64,000 nucleotides of DNA from assembly GCA_963971425.1 (NCBI GenBank), contig OZ020517.1, positions 30,724,734 to 30,788,733 of the forward strand, in the 5' to 3' direction. The stretch's first letter is position 1. The number at the start of each line of letters is the position of its first letter. The stretch is from Bryoerythrophyllum caledonicum. Taxonomy: Eukaryota > Streptophyta > Bryopsida > Pottiales > Pottiaceae. The translations under genes were made by a program, and so were the position numbers. The notes under the pieces were generated by a model, which was not told the origin of the DNA, did no database searches, and saw only the letters and a program-made list of their open reading frames with translations. Below are positions 1-12,560 of this stretch, piece after piece.

Positions 1-20
1 TATATATATATATATATATA
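1..20. repeat. (TA)n microsatellite
   Basis: Ten TA dinucleotides at the window edge; the tract probably continues to the left. Simple repeat with no other content. Confidence 0.9.
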
Positions 21-559
21 ATATTTTCTTTAAAATCTCCTTTTGGAGATTCTAAAAGCTACAAAAATAAAATATTTTTCTTCAAGCCATAATTATGGGA
101 TTATACAAATGACTATAATTAAACAACTTGGTGATAAAGGTACTATATGTGTCTCTAAGCCAAGAGCAAATAGAAATAATAGTATTGTAAGTGTCAAAAC
201 AAAGCAAACATGTTGTTACATAGCCCAGTTTAAATTTTAAATAAGTAGCTTTTAACTTGTGTTATTGAGTAAATTTATGGCCACCACTACACTATGCAAA
301 CTTCCGCAGAAGTTGAAATTGAAAATGGGGACTCTTTAGTCCAATATGACAACTTAGAGCGCATAATTGTTAAGTGAGCCAAACAATTCTTCAATATTGT
401 TATAGATTCTATGATACGTGTCATCCTTCAATATAATTTTAGGCCATAATTATGAATATGATTTTTAATCCTTTATTGACCTAAGGTCCATATTTTGGAT
501 AATGAATGAAACAACCCAATAAACATGTGCTTATTAACCCACTTTTTACAAACCCAAAA
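21..559. other. AT-rich intergenic DNA
   Basis: No reading frame, RNA gene or repeat structure that I can support between the microsatellite and the left end of the Helitron. Confidence 0.6.
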
Positions 560-788
560 TCTACTATTATAACAGGCGTCAGTGTCAGTCCGTCTGCCGC
601 TCCTATCAGACCAAGAAGACAGTCACCAAGAAGACCAAGAAGACTGACTTGCATACTACTGACTCTTCCGGGACTACGTCGCTTCATTGTGGCTTCGGGT
701 ACCTGTTCGACGCCATCAGGTAACTATGCGAGAGGTTTTTGTAAGGTACAATACAAAAATTTAGGATTAGACGCGATTAGCTCTTCCA

Positions 789-990
789 GAAGATGACGAC
801 GAAGAAGACGAAGAAGAGGATGTGAAGCTCCGCCATGCATTGCAGCTGGCATTTCTGCGCATCCTCGACGCCCTTGGATAGCCTCGCACCATCGTCTCGG
901 CCGCCAGCGCCCTTGCTCGGCTTCGAGCGAGCTTGATTTCGCGATTTTTGGTGCAGTATTTGCTCCAGAAGACTCACTGGACGAAATTTG
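789..990 (+). pseudogene. Captured exon-like fragment, copy A, with stop
   Basis: The frame from 789 begins with an acidic run (EDDDEEDEEED) and continues VKLRHALQLAFLRILDALG, then a TAG, then PRTIVSAASALARLRASLI, ending at TTTG followed by GTAATG, a plausible splice donor at 991. Copy B at 1744-1945 keeps the frame open at the position of the TAG (GGA CAG), so this copy was broken by one C-to-T change. I do not recognise the parent gene. Fragments of host exons with splice sites are typical cargo of plant Helitrons. Confidence 0.55.
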
Positions 991-1743
991 GTAATGTTTT
1001 GCTCTCGCTCTCTTGACGCGATTAGCAAAAAATTTAGGATTAGCTCTTGCAAAAATTTAGAGCTAATCGCGTTTAGGATTAGCTCTTGCAAAAATTGTGT
1101 TGTGTTTTTTTTTTGGTCGTGGTTTTTGCATGGATGGTATGATGTTAGGGTTTTGAGAGAGAAGGAGGAGCAATGGCTGATTGCGCGTTGAATGTGACGA
1201 TTGTGTCGGTGGAGACTGTTTGAAGCAGAGAGAATTGTTTGCTCAAGAGCCAGTGAGCGAGACGGACATATAATCAGAAGCGGAGTGAGAATTTCGCTCT
1301 AGAGGTGGTGACATGTAAGGTTTGATTCGTAACGAGAGGTTTTTGTAAGGTAAGAAATTGTGTTGTATTTTTTTATTGGTCGTCGTTTTTTGCATTTGAA
1401 GGAGTCTCTGAAGAAATTGTGAAGATAAAGCGGCTATCTTTGTGTCTGATGCGTCTGTGAAAAATTAGGTTTTTTTTACCTGTCTTTCTTTGTGGGATTC
1501 GGGGAGCTATGTTGGTATTATTTGCACTCTGGGCAGTGTGGTAGAGTTCATGTGGATCGTGAATTGATTGGTCGAGATGGCCAGGATGCAGCCCTCTACA
1601 CCCTATGATGTTCTGCAAGGAGGTGTGTTGACTTGCTATGGCAAATTTTTCTCGCTTTTCGTGTTTTTTTTTCCAGGACAGATGGTGATCAACAGGGGTT
1701 GTTTTGTTCCAGTTCATAACTCGATCACGGATATGGTGAAGCA

Positions 1744-1945
1744 GAAGATGACGACGAAGAAGACGAAGAAGAAGATGTAAAGCTCCGCCGTGCGTTGCGG
1801 CTGGCGTTTCTGCGCATCCTCGACGCCCATGGACAGCCTCGCACCATCGTCTCCGCCGCTAGCGACCTCGCCCGGCTTCGAGCGAGCTTGATTTTGCACA
1901 TTTTTGTGCAGTATTTGCTCCAGGAGACTCGCTGGACGAAATTTG
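1744..1945 (+). pseudogene. Captured exon-like fragment, copy B, open
   Basis: This is the second copy of the segment at 789-990 and it is open throughout: an acidic run, then VKLRRALRLAFLRILDAHG and QPRTIVSAASDLARLRASLI, ending VQYLLQETRWTKFG at a GTAATG donor-like site. The similarity continues well downstream, past two repeats of the phrase TTTAGGATTAGCTCTTGCAA to about 2320, so the whole block 772-1558 is duplicated at about 1738-2320, with roughly 190 extra bases in the first copy. The upstream frame meets a TAA within about ten codons, so this cannot be a free-standing gene. Product unknown. Confidence 0.55.
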
Positions 1946-2544
1946 GTAATGTTTTGCTCTCGCTCTCTTGACGCGATTTACAAAAATTTAGGATTAGCTC
2001 TTGCAAAAATTTAGAGCTAATTGCGTTTAGGATTAGCTCTTGCAAAAATTGTATTGTGTTTTTTTTTTGGTCGTGGTTTTTGCATGGATGGTATGATGTT
2101 AGGGTTTTAAGAGAGAAGGAGTAGCGATAGCTGATTGCCCATTGAATGTGACGATTGTGTCGGTCGAGACTGTTTGAAGCAGAGAGAATTGTTTGCTCGG
2201 GAGCCGGTGAGCGAGACGGACATGTAATCAGGTTTTTTTTACCTGTCTTTCTTTGTGGGATTCGGGGAGCTATGTTGGTATTATTCGCACTGTGGGTAGT
2301 GTGGTGGAGTTCATGTGGATCGTGTTGGTGTGTCAGGTGTTGCACAAGGAGGCGAATTGTGTGGAAGTAGCAGTGGAGATCGAAGGCGAATTGTGTGGAA
2401 GTACATAAGATCAATGGGTCCTGTGATGTAAAATGTTGAACTCCAAGGGATGCAAATTGCAATCTAAAATATAATACCTCAATTTATTCTGAGGAGCACT
2501 AATAAAAAACCTTCCCCGGTCGGAACGACGGGTACCAAAACTTG

Positions 2545-5500
2545 TCCTATCTAAGAGGTGTTTAAACATTTTATTAATGTTTTAATAGAAGAATTTAGAT
2601 TTTAATTTCACCCAAAAAAAAAGAAGGTGACCTTTATTTGAATCATCTAAGGAGTGAGATTATGTTCACATCTACCCCCCGTTTGTATAAGCTAATCATA
2701 TTGGAAGCAAGTCAATGAGATTGGGACAAATCCAAACAAGCCTTATTTGTTTTTGTCAATCTGGAGCCCAAATTTTCCCCCCAAAAAGGAATATTCCCCC
2801 AAAAGTGGGAAAAACGTGATTTAATGTCGTCAAAACTTCATTGATGGCCGTTTCTATATCGCCATATTTCCACCAAATTTGAATATCCGAGACTCTATCC
2901 TATTGCAAAAAAGGATGTACTATACAATTCTATATTATTGAAGATAAATTTTCGAAAATGGATATTCATGGAGAAAATTTGGTTATGCATGGTTTAAGGA
3001 GAAAGCCAGAAGGGCATCCACTCCCTGGCCTCTGCAGCCACTGTGGCCACTGTGGCTATCCCACTAAAACGATAAAAAAAAGGAAGTGGGGGTTTGTAGA
3101 ATTTGGTGTGTATCGTAGTGATTTACGGAACGTGGACACATGCAATGCGTGATGTGAATGCTCATCCAACCCACCCTTTCTTGAAGCCTTAGCCAGCCAG
3201 TCTCAGTCATCTCAACAGTCCAATTAATCCACCTTCCAGCCTCACCACCGACATGCCTATGGCCACCTCTACATCCTCGAGCAACTTTGGTTTTACAGGA
3301 TATAAGGTTGGATGTAAATTTAAAAACTTTTATCACTGCAAAATTATTTGCAAATTATAAAACTTTTTCTCACTTTCTTTAAAATGCTTGTTTGAATTTA
3401 AAATTTCCCACCACATACAACTTATTATCTATTTTTAAAAAATGACTATCACTACCTTTGTTTTGACCAACAAACTATCATGTTTCCACAAAGTTCACAC
3501 CATATTCACAACACCAAGTTTGTTATAAAAGAATTATGGCATATTTTAGGTGTGTAGAATGTGGATAAATGACTGCCAACCTCATGGATGTAAAAGGTGA
3601 ATTTATGAATTTTCTCGCTTTTTCTTTTAAAGATATATTATGGTATATTTTGGGTTTGTAATAGTATCATGGTACCTTTGTATGTAGAAAATTAAATAAA
3701 GTGCTACTCATTGTTCCTTGTGACTTTGAAAGAGATTAGATGCAATTTATAGCTCATACCTTCCAATTTATAACCTTTAAAACAACTCTATTACTTATCA
3801 TTCTTTTCACATTTTAACATTCAAAAAAAGAAAAATGTTTTGCACTGTAAAACATTACACATCTTTCAGCTCGCAACCGTAATTATTGTAGGACCACAAG
3901 CACAATAAGATCAAACACACTCACTCGAGACAATGTAGCTAATATGCACTAGAGTTAGTTGAGACAAAGCAAAGATGTTGAGTTGCAAGAAACAATGAAT
4001 ATATGTTTATTAATTTTACTTTTTTGATTTCCTCCAAACTCTTTTCACTCTTGGTTAAGTCCTCGGGGCTTTGTAATGTTATGAGTGGGGCTGGAACAAA
4101 AGGATGAGAAACTATCAACTCACTCAAGTAGTGTTGAGTCAAAGAAGTTTTGTCTTCATGTCCTCGAAATGATGAACAACCCACACAATGGGCGTGTAGA
4201 ATTCCCTGCTTCATCAAGTGATGAGGAGTTTCTTCTAGATGATACCGGGAAATAGAAGCTATTGATGCTTGAAGCTTCGGCCAACATTTTGACCATATGC
4301 TTGGTCGTGGAGAGGCATGATGATGATGAGGAAAGGCTATCAATTCCTCGAAGTTTATTGTGTGATGACACCCTTTTTATTTTCCCACACAAGATAGACT
4401 TTGGTGATGCAACGTAAAACTGACAATGGGTTTTTGTCATCATCTGCAATTATTTCAATCTTTCGCAATTGACTCTTTCAATGGATCTGTAACCTTACAG
4501 TGAGCCTGGTACGACCTTTACTCCCAGGTTGCTTGCCACTTGAGTGGTTGCATTCTGTTACTCTTGCCAAGCAATCACTACTTTTGTTTAAACCTTTATC
4601 GCCGGGCTGGTCAAAATAGGGCTGATTCTTGATGTTTTCCGGGTGTATTTTGTTGAGTGTCACTTGGATGCACTTCTTCCGCTTGTGACGTGTTTGGCAC
4701 AGTTCATACGCTTGAAATGGAATAATTTTTGGGCGTATCGGTGCAAGCATTGGCGAGCTATGACGATTTTTGCAAAGTGGGATCATGATGAAATGTACGC
4801 TATGTGTAGATGTTGTTGTGCATGATCTATTACACTCCTGGATTCTTCCAAGCCTTCTGGAGCTCATCGGCGCTAAAGAGTTGAAAGGACAAGAAGGTGA
4901 TATATTTCAAGATTATACCACACTATTGTATTTCATAGTCTATTTTCAAACTTATTACCACATATCCTTTATAGAACCCCATGCATTCCTACCATGATTA
5001 TTCCATCTACTTTTTTGTGTAGGAATTCTTCACGGCTGGTTAAAATTACAAGTTAAATGCACGAAACAGAAAACATCTGTTACATCACTCAAAGAAAAAA
5101 CTCAAACACATCGTCCTTTTCCTCAAATGATAAGTGTTCTTACATTGAAAAAATATTGACTATTTTGAATCTATTGAAATAGTGGCCACCTAGGATATCT
5201 CACCAAAATAGACTTACCACCTAAAATGCAAGAAGCTTATGCAAGGTGTTAAGTGAGGTCAGCTTGTCCATGAAGAAAAAAAATGAAAGACAAAAATTCA
5301 AACAAAGTAGCCAAGGAGCACAGTATCGGGTATTCTCGAGCTCCCATTACAACATCATCGTTTGTTCTTCCTGCTATATATAGATTCTGCTATATTGAGC
5401 TGCTATTATAATGGAAGGGGGAAGGGTAATGAATGTACACCAACTGTTGCTGTTATGAAGAGAGAAGATTGGATTTGATCCGAGCTGAATGTTCTAACAA

Positions 5501-6142
5501 GATTGTTGTTGTATCAGATGCTTGTATAAAGAGAGCTCCTGAAACCCTTAGTAAATACATTACTTACTTAATAGCAAGTTACTACTCGGGACAAGTTTTG
5601 CATACAAAGCTGGAAATGAAATGTAACAAATTAGCTGAGAAAGTGTACAGGGATGGACCTGGGCCCTGGCAGTAATGATTACATTCAGAGTAGATCATTT
5701 TAAATCGCTGTGTGGACTTTAGGGTACAAATCAGTTTGACGACCACTCAGGGTTCAGCATGTAAGTTAACCTAGGCATTTGTAATTCACATGCAGATGCT
5801 TTCTTTCGTTGCTCGCTTGAATCTTCAACTCCCAAAGCATGCCAGCCTTGATGCACAATCTTGCATCTGACATTCCCTCAGATTTACTTCACTAACTCCA
5901 GCCAACGCTTACACGCATCAATTTTTGACAGTATCCAGCCCCACCAACTCCCAAAAGGCCTGCTCCAAGTTCCTTGACTATTGACTTCAAAAATCACTTC
6001 AAAAATTTATCCTCAAAAAATGTTCAACAAGTGTTGTAATTGTGCGCCTCTAAACACAAGAAAAGTGGGTGATATGATGGATTCCACAATTTTTTCTTTT
6101 CGATAGGGCCCTTCTATTCTGGTTTGGTCTTCCATTGACCTG
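2545..6142. other. Intergenic DNA, no gene seen
   Basis: AT-rich sequence with only short unconvincing frames (for example 3939-4449 and 4478-4867 on the minus strand, 5433-5675 on the plus strand). These show no domain, no conserved-looking composition and no splice structure. I see no element ends here. Confidence 0.6.
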
Positions 6143-6264
6143 TTAACGGCAGGCTAGATATGGCGCGACCATCGATCTATGAGTGTAGCAGATGTCGCGT
6201 TTCAGAATCTATCACGCTTGTAGATGATGGTCGCTCCATAGCCAACTCGGCGTTACAGGGTTAA
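6143..6264. mobile_element. Foldback MITE, TTAA-flanked, copy 1
   Basis: A 122-bp segment bounded by TTAA on both sides. Its two halves fold on each other: GGCGCGACCATCGATCTATG on the left pairs with a right half that reads, in reverse complement, TTGGCTATGGAGCGACCATC and on to ATCTACAAGCGTGATAGAT. A diverged copy lies at 13283-13411 with the same TTAA borders and the same central phrase (AGAATCTAT). Two independent copies with identical architecture support a mobile miniature element. TTAA borders are typical of piggyBac-like elements, but no transposase is present to confirm that. Confidence 0.7.
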
Positions 6265-6422
6265 GGTCAATCAACCCATTTCCACCCCCTTTTCATTGCC
6301 GTCCACTTCTTTATCCCTCTTAAGAATTAAGGATTGAAATCTAAGAATATTCAAGTGGCTGGTAACGGAAAGGTAAGTGGTGATGGATTGACACACGTTA
6401 TCGTAATTTGGACCTCACTTAG

Positions 6423-6536
6423 GGTTTGTTCGCACTTGGTGTTAGAGCGGTGTTAGCACAATGGATTCATGTGCAACATTAGACTAGATTCATTTGCTAA
6501 CAACAAAGTTCCTAACACCAAGTGCAAACATACTCC
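6423..6536. mobile_element. Foldback element with CACTTGGTGTTAG arms
   Basis: The left arm GTTTGTTCGCACTTGGTGTT is matched by the right end, which reads TATGTTTGCACTTGGTGTTA in reverse complement. The arms continue through TTAGC motifs, so the 114 bases fold into one stem. This is the form of a plant MITE end. No target duplication could be fixed with certainty. Confidence 0.6.
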
Positions 6537-8958
6537 AAAACTCTTAGATAAGTGTTATGACATGTCTCGCTCCTTACTTCATTAATTTTACTTCAATTAG
6601 TGTAAAAGTTGGAAAATTGGAGAAATTGTGGGGTAGTAAATGGGGCAATGGAACATTGTGGAAGGTAGTAAAATTGGCTCGGTAAAATGAAATTTAGGGT
6701 TTAGGGTGACTATTTTGAATGAAAACTAGCATATTGGATGAAAATTGACATTATAGATGAAAATATAAAAAATTACTAATTATTGAGATCAAGTTTTTGA
6801 AGTGTTACATGTTATAACTCTACATGTGTTACTGTTTTTTTTTTGTTCCTGACCTGTAACATATAAAGAGTTTGGACTGGAGCACATAGACTTTTAGGAT
6901 TGGACTTCAATACTACATGGATGATGGATTTGTCAGTTGAAGGGATACTTGAGTAATCAAATTTGAGTTGGAATTTATGAATTCAGGCTCAATCTTACAC
7001 CATATTGCAGTAGGAGTTTCTACAGCAGCCATTGGTTCAATATTACAGTAGTCGGCTAAGAATCTGAGATATTCATCTGTAGGCAGTGAAGTAGCTTGTG
7101 CAAAGTTTGAATTTCTTCTATCTTAGATCAGATTGCTGCTTCTTCAAAGCCTTGTAAATTGATTGATTAGTGGTACAGCATCAATGCCATAAATGAAATT
7201 TGTTGGAGCTGGGCAAATTGGCTTGCTCTGTAGTCCGCTGAACCCAAGCTGGGCTGGTTTGACTTGACTAAGCTTGCAGACTAAGTATGACTCAATTATC
7301 TCATTTTATCTCTGGCAGTTGTAGCAATGCTGGAGTACAACTTTTTTTAATAAATTTTTATAATTTTTATTTTATGGATTTAGCCACAGTGGCGACACAA
7401 AGTTTTTCAAGACCCACACATTTGGCGACATAAAGTTTCTCACGAAACCATACACAAGCAAATTTTTTCCATAAACATAGATTTGTACATCCTTTCTTTG
7501 TCAGGATGGAGTTTTGGGTGTTTAGTAGTAGTAATATGACAATGGCCATTAATGAAATTTTGGCGATATATAATGATATAATCTCCACTTTTTGGGAGAA
7601 TATTCCTCTTTTGGATTTGTTTCCCTTGCCTTTTGGATCCAAACCACTTAAAGAAAAAGGAAAAAAAGAAAAAAAAGGAGCTGGTGGAGTGGAGTATGAT
7701 TCTTAACCTAGTAACTCTTTCTCGACTTTTATCACCTACACTGATGTTAGGCACTTTGGGAACCATTCAATTATGCACACTTACAGATGTGACCCCACAT
7801 ATGTTCCCAACTGGCATAGGCCAGATGGTACCTAAACATGGTCTATTTTCCAGAGAATTACAAGCTCATTCAAACCCAAGGTTTGAACATATTAAGTTAG
7901 TGTGACTCCTGAAAGAACATAACATTGTGCAGTACAATCGTCACTTGATGTGAGGGTGTTTCTAGAAAGATGGCTCTCCTTGAGTGCTGTGCACCAAATC
8001 AGTGCAGGAATGGACAATCCATCCAAACCATTCCCCATGACTTTGGGTTGACACTCTCTGACTTGACGTTTGACCAGCAATAGGTCCCACCAGCATCGCG
8101 AATTCCATGGAGGCACGCAGCAACAACTTGAGCAGGAGTCTATATCACGCCCGAAAGCAACACCAATAATTATCAACCAACTTGCTCAAAGCTTCCTCCC
8201 CACTTTACGACCAACCTGAAGTTTGACCAGTCAATCAAGCACCGCGCCCAGCATGTTCGCGACCACCCTCGGATATTCATCCCAGCAATATTGTATGACA
8301 GGAATGATGAATCACACCTGCCGCGACCCTGAAATGAAAACCACCACCCCCAAAGACCATAACACAAACAACTCAAGTAACTTTCACCTGCACCCCTTTC
8401 ACCTAAAAAACCATAGAGAATGAATAGATACTGCAAATAGATGTACATAACCTAAACATGAAATGAAGCATACCTACTCATACAGTATCCAAAAAGTACT
8501 TTAGAATCCTCTTTCTCGTACTGAAGTAACGAAAGCAAGGGTGCAAAAAAGAGGCTAATTCACTGAAGAGTAAAAGAGCTCTCCACAATAAAGCCTCAGA
8601 CGTCAAAAAAGTTGGTCAATTGTTTAAATTAAAAGGAAATTATGAGCAGGCCTCCCCACTGACAGCAGAGGCGCCAGACGCCACGCTTCGCGGTGGGGCG
8701 CAGACCCCCACACAGACAGACACCCACTCACAGCTGCAGCCAGTCAACAGACAAGGCGAGACCAACACAAAAATCCCCTTAGAGCTCCTCTCGCAGTACC
8801 AGCACCGCACGCGGCTCCGCCAACCTTCCTTTGAATTCTCTTCTTAATCGATTCTCTCCCACAACAGCAGTTTTTTCTATGAGAACATACAGCTGCTGGT
8901 TGGTTGTGGGTGTGGTGTGAGGTGGGGTGAGAGGGGGAGAGAGAGAGAGGCGGGCGAG
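6537..8958. other. Intergenic DNA and leader of ARM gene
   Basis: No recognisable coding sequence. The last ~130 bases before 8959 change to GC-rich, GA-rich sequence (GAGGGGGAGAGAGAGAGAGG), consistent with a 5' untranslated leader of the downstream gene. Short frames at 7367-8448 have no features of real proteins. Confidence 0.55.
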
Positions 8959-10387
8959 ATGCGCAACCAGAAGCAGAATACGCGGCTGCAGCAGGCGCGC
9001 GGGCAGCTTTTCATATGTGGGATGTTTGGGAATTGCGCGAGCTCGGTGCTGAGCCCGCGCACTCCGCCGGGGATGCCTGAGTTCGCGCAGAAGGCGGCGT
9101 TCGTGTGGACGGCGAACGAGGAGGAGGGGAAGATCGTGGACGTGGATATGCCGCGGTCCGGGTCGCCGACGTCGTCCGCCGACAACGCGTCGTCGTCGGA
9201 CCGGACGGACGCGCGCTCGTCGATCGCGTCCGAAGTGTCCACTTCGTCCGACTCGTCGCTGGAGGACGTCCTGGCGGAGATCAAGGCCGGGAATGCGACC
9301 AAGGGGGCGATTTCGGGGCTCATCGGGAAGCTGGGGAAGGATTGCGCCGCGACCAGGGAGCTTGTGCGGTCGTCGGGGGTGGCGGAGGCGCTCATTGCTC
9401 TGTTGGTGCTCGGGCGGAGCGCAGGCCTGGGTGACTCTGAGCGGCAGGAGGAGGCGCTCCACGCGTTGGCGGTGCTGGTGGAGGACGACGACGCCAGGGC
9501 GATGGCGACCCCGGAATTCTTGGCTGTGGCGGTGTGGTTTGTGAGCAAGGGACGGAAGGCGGCGCGCGAGAGCGCGTGCATTCTTCTCGAGAAGCTCTCC
9601 CTCGAAGAGAGCTTCAAGGCCACTATGGGCTCCACCCCCGGCGTCATGGAGGCTTTGAACGATTTGCTATGTGATGAAAACCATCTCAAGCTCGTCAAGG
9701 TCGCCACCCGGACATTGCTCGCTCTCTGCTTGCTTCGCGACAATCGACGTCGGTATGTCTCTACACATCCCTGATCCTTCGTTCTTCGGTGTGTTCACTG
9801 ATCTATTCCCAAAGATCATGTCGCTGAGTTATTTTTGAAGACGAAAAGTACATGAAATGGTTCAAATCTGTGCACTGACAGCTTAATTCGATCAGGCAGT
9901 CTAAAGCATGAGTGGAATGGACAAAATTTTTTAACTCATCATTTGCTCTGTTTTTTTTTTTTAATGAAGTGCTGTGGAGGTCGGTGCGGTGGCGTCGCTT
10001 CTCGAGATGCTCCCGCGAGCTAGGTCAGCAACAGCCGAGAAAGCGTTAGCAACACTGGAGCTTCTAGGCACCATCGAGGAAGGGAAAGCAGCCATCATCG
10101 ACCACGCATTGGCGGTACCGGTGCTGGTGGAGCTCATCCTGAGAGTGTCCGACCGCGGGACGGAGTACGCAGCCGGGACGTTGAGCTCTATGTGCAGCGA
10201 CTCCGTGGCCATGCGAGAGGCGGCTGTGGCGCACGGCGCGCCTACGAAACTTCTGCTGCTCATCCAGAGCGACTGCACCGCGCGCGCCAAGCGGAAGGCT
10301 TCGCAACTCCTCAAGGTGCTGCACAAACTCTGGGTGCAGGACCCCTGCAATCCTGACTCCGAGGGTACGAAAGCCATCCACTACTGA
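8959..10387 (+). CDS. Armadillo-repeat protein, PUB-like, no U-box
   Basis: Two exons, 8959-9752 and 9970-10387, joined across a 217-base intron (CG|GTATGT ... TGAAG|TGCT) that restores CGT in frame; 403 residues. The start chosen is the first ATG after the GA-rich leader (MRNQKQNTRLQQARG). Residues ~60-100 are a Ser/Asp-rich low-complexity stretch. From ~105 to the end there are helical armadillo repeats (LVRSSGVAEALIALL, AVEVGAVASLLEML, KAAIIDHALAVPVLVELIL). The ending KLLLLIQSDCTARAKRKASQ is typical of the C-terminus of plant U-box ubiquitin ligases (PUB21-26 type). The catalytic U-box that normally precedes these repeats is absent, so it cannot be assumed to be a ligase; it is probably a protein-interaction scaffold. 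Codon use is strongly GC-rich compared with its surroundings, as expected of an expressed host gene. Confidence 0.85.
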
Positions 10388-11377
10388 ATTTACAGTTGTC
10401 CATAGAGTGTTAATTTGCAGCAGCTTGTCCCTGTACCATACATGTATATGATCTGTACCACCAGGCTTAACTCAGTTTTGATCGATGTTCCCCAGTGTTG
10501 TACTAGTGAGTACCTTGAAAGTTGAAACGACGCTTAGAAAGCCTAATTTATTAGCAGGATGGGCTTATTTTATCACGATAGCTCTCGAGATATTTCCATT
10601 GAGAAGATGAATAGTAGGGTCTCGGTAACAGCCTTTGCAGTCGATGAGTATTTATAAGTTCTACAATGGCACCGATCATGTTGGTGACGTTGTTGGTTTG
10701 GAGTCTGCTAATTCCATGTGTTTGATGGTCGAACAAAGGTTCTGCCTCTTTGCGTATGTAACTATTTCGCCGTTCTTCTTCTGGCTTTTCTGTCTACACC
10801 ACCAGCTCATGTTGTTCTACGCCCTTTAAGCTGCTGGTGTTTCAGTTGCTGCATGGCTTGGTTTTTCTGTGCTATATTGTATTTTCATCTTCTAATTCGC
10901 TCAGATCATGTTTGACGATACATTATTTTCGGGGCATTCTTGCTACGAAAGCGTTAAAAATAGATTAATTTATGCTCTTTCATGAAGGATGGCATCGGAA
11001 ACTTGCTGTACCCTAGTGCAATGTATGGCACAGGCCATCTCTGAAGCGCATTTCTGAGGAAGAAGGCCTATGTTTACAGTGCAAGTGAATTCAAGAAGTC
11101 TCATGTCCCCCTCTTAAGAGAAGGAATAAGATAAGGAGGTAGTCAGGAGCATTGTTTCAAGAAGTATGCTTGAGCATTGTTTCACATGTCTAACTGGCAG
11201 TTGATACACCCCCACATCACATTATCAATGCAAATGAATGTATGTTGTGATGCATTTTTTCCAGGGTGCCATATCCATGAATCATAATCTCCAACACGGA
11301 GTACTCCTCCCTCACCCCAACCTTGGCGAAAGTTGCTGAACAAGGACCTGAACTCTTCCTTCCACACCTCACATTCA
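10388..11377. other. 3' flank of ARM gene, intergenic
   Basis: Contains the likely 3' untranslated region (AT-rich, TGTA motifs around 10430-10450). No other gene is seen. Confidence 0.5.
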
Positions 11378-11472
11378 TTAAATTGAGACATTTCAGAGCC
11401 TCAATTGAGTGACTTTGAACTCGACAATAGTAGGGGTGGAAGTCTCAAACTTTGTGAAATGTCTCAATTTAA
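11378..11472. repeat. 95-bp inverted repeat
   Basis: A perfect 18-bp arm, TTAAATTGAGACATTTCA at 11378-11395, is repeated in reverse complement at 11455-11472. It could be a minimal MITE or a simple foldback. There is only one copy in the window. Confidence 0.6.
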
Positions 11473-12385
11473 CACTTAGTGGAGTTGGAAGCTTCAACAT
11501 TGTAGGCCATCTCTGAAACCACTTTTTCCACTCGCTTCGAGGATGGTTGCCATCTCGGTTTCTTCTGGAGCGTGATTCTAGATTTCTTTTTGTTTTCTGT
11601 TAAGAGATCTCTCACTGTAATGCTTTGAAGTGAGCATGCACATATTAGACGAGGGTAAGATGGAGGATACTAATTTTGTGTGGGACTTGTAGGGGTCCCA
11701 CACAAAATAAGGTAAGTTGTCCTATAACCACCTAAATAAGTAGTGTATATATATTTGGAGGGGATACAAAATAATAAGATTGTTTTGTGGTGATAGTACG
11801 AAGTTTTACAATTTCTACCCGAGTGATTTCATACTTTTCCATTAAAATGTGCATTGATTATGTCTTTTCAAAGTGTTTTGCCATGCTTAGCTCATTTTTG
11901 CCACTAGGTACCTTCCACAAGTGCTCCCAAAAGTAAGGGGTTCCGAGCAATAGCATTCATCCTTAATTTAGAGCTATGAATGATTAAAATGGGGTGGAAA
12001 TGGGGCAAAAAGGGGATCATTTATAGAGTGGCAATTATAGAAAGATGATGGTCATGGGCATGAGCACCTTATATTGAAGAACTTGTTTCCATGTAAGCCT
12101 ATCCTTGTCATTTTCTTGGAAGATGGGCTACTTTGGTGTAGAAAATAAAAAATCTAGCCCGTCAATATTTAAAGGGCTTCTCAATGGGAGATGGCAAGTA
12201 CTTGATACTGGTTGGGTCTCTCTCCATTCCTTAACTTACATATTGTAAACGTGTGTTACAATCCAAAATTATATAAAATGTAAATTTAAGCCTCACTAAT
12301 GTACATGATCTCAAATAAACTAATTTAGCCTTTTAATTATTGAAACTTTGACAAATTCATTTTACATAACAAAGCATGTGCACAA
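11473..12385. other. Intergenic DNA, nothing recognised
   Basis: AT-rich with no coding signal and no clear repeats before the left end of the second Helitron. Confidence 0.55.
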
Positions 12386-12426
12386 TCTACCTATATAATA
12401 GGCGACAGTCTGTATGTCCGCCGCTC

Positions 12427-12541
12427 CCTAACCCTAGCCCTAAAAGCCCTAAAAACCCTGAAAACCCTAAAATCCCCTAAAACCCCCTAAAATCCTAAAA
12501 TCTTAAAATTCCCTAAAAACCCTAAAATCCTAAACCCTTAA
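12427..12541. repeat. CCCTAAA telomere-like tract
   Basis: Degenerate repeats of CCCTAAA and CCCTAAAA fill the left part of the Helitron. This is the plant telomere unit on the C-rich strand, here interstitial and imperfect. Confidence 0.75.
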
Positions 12542-12560
12542 CCTAAGATTTTGCCGGAAC

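Larger units (their letters stand above)
560..2544 (+). mobile_element. Non-autonomous Helitron with both ends
   Basis: The left end begins TCTACTATTATAACAGGCG, matching the plant Helitron start (TC followed by TACTA-like bases). The right end carries a GC-rich hairpin (CCC-G-GTCG, GAA loop, CGAC-GGG) followed by TACCAAAA and a terminal CTTG, a variant of the usual CTRR. The base before the element is A (559) and the base after it is T (2545), as expected for rolling-circle insertion between A and T without a target duplication. The same end sequences recur at 12386-12939, which confirms the boundaries. Inside there is no helicase; instead there are two copies of a captured, exon-like segment with its flanks. 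Length is about 1,985 bp. Confidence 0.88.

Noticed and set aside
1725-2462. 245-codon minus-strand ORF in the first Helitron
   Set aside because: Antisense to the acidic exon copy B and simple repeats (its end is a poly-Ser run from GAA/GAC repeats). The phrase MQFASLG at its start resembles Helitron text but is an isolated match.
8779-9743. Long minus-strand ORFs (227 and 288 codons) over the ARM gene
   Set aside because: They are antisense shadows of a GC-rich exon. The plus-strand frame has armadillo repeats and a phase-matched intron, while these have no domain.
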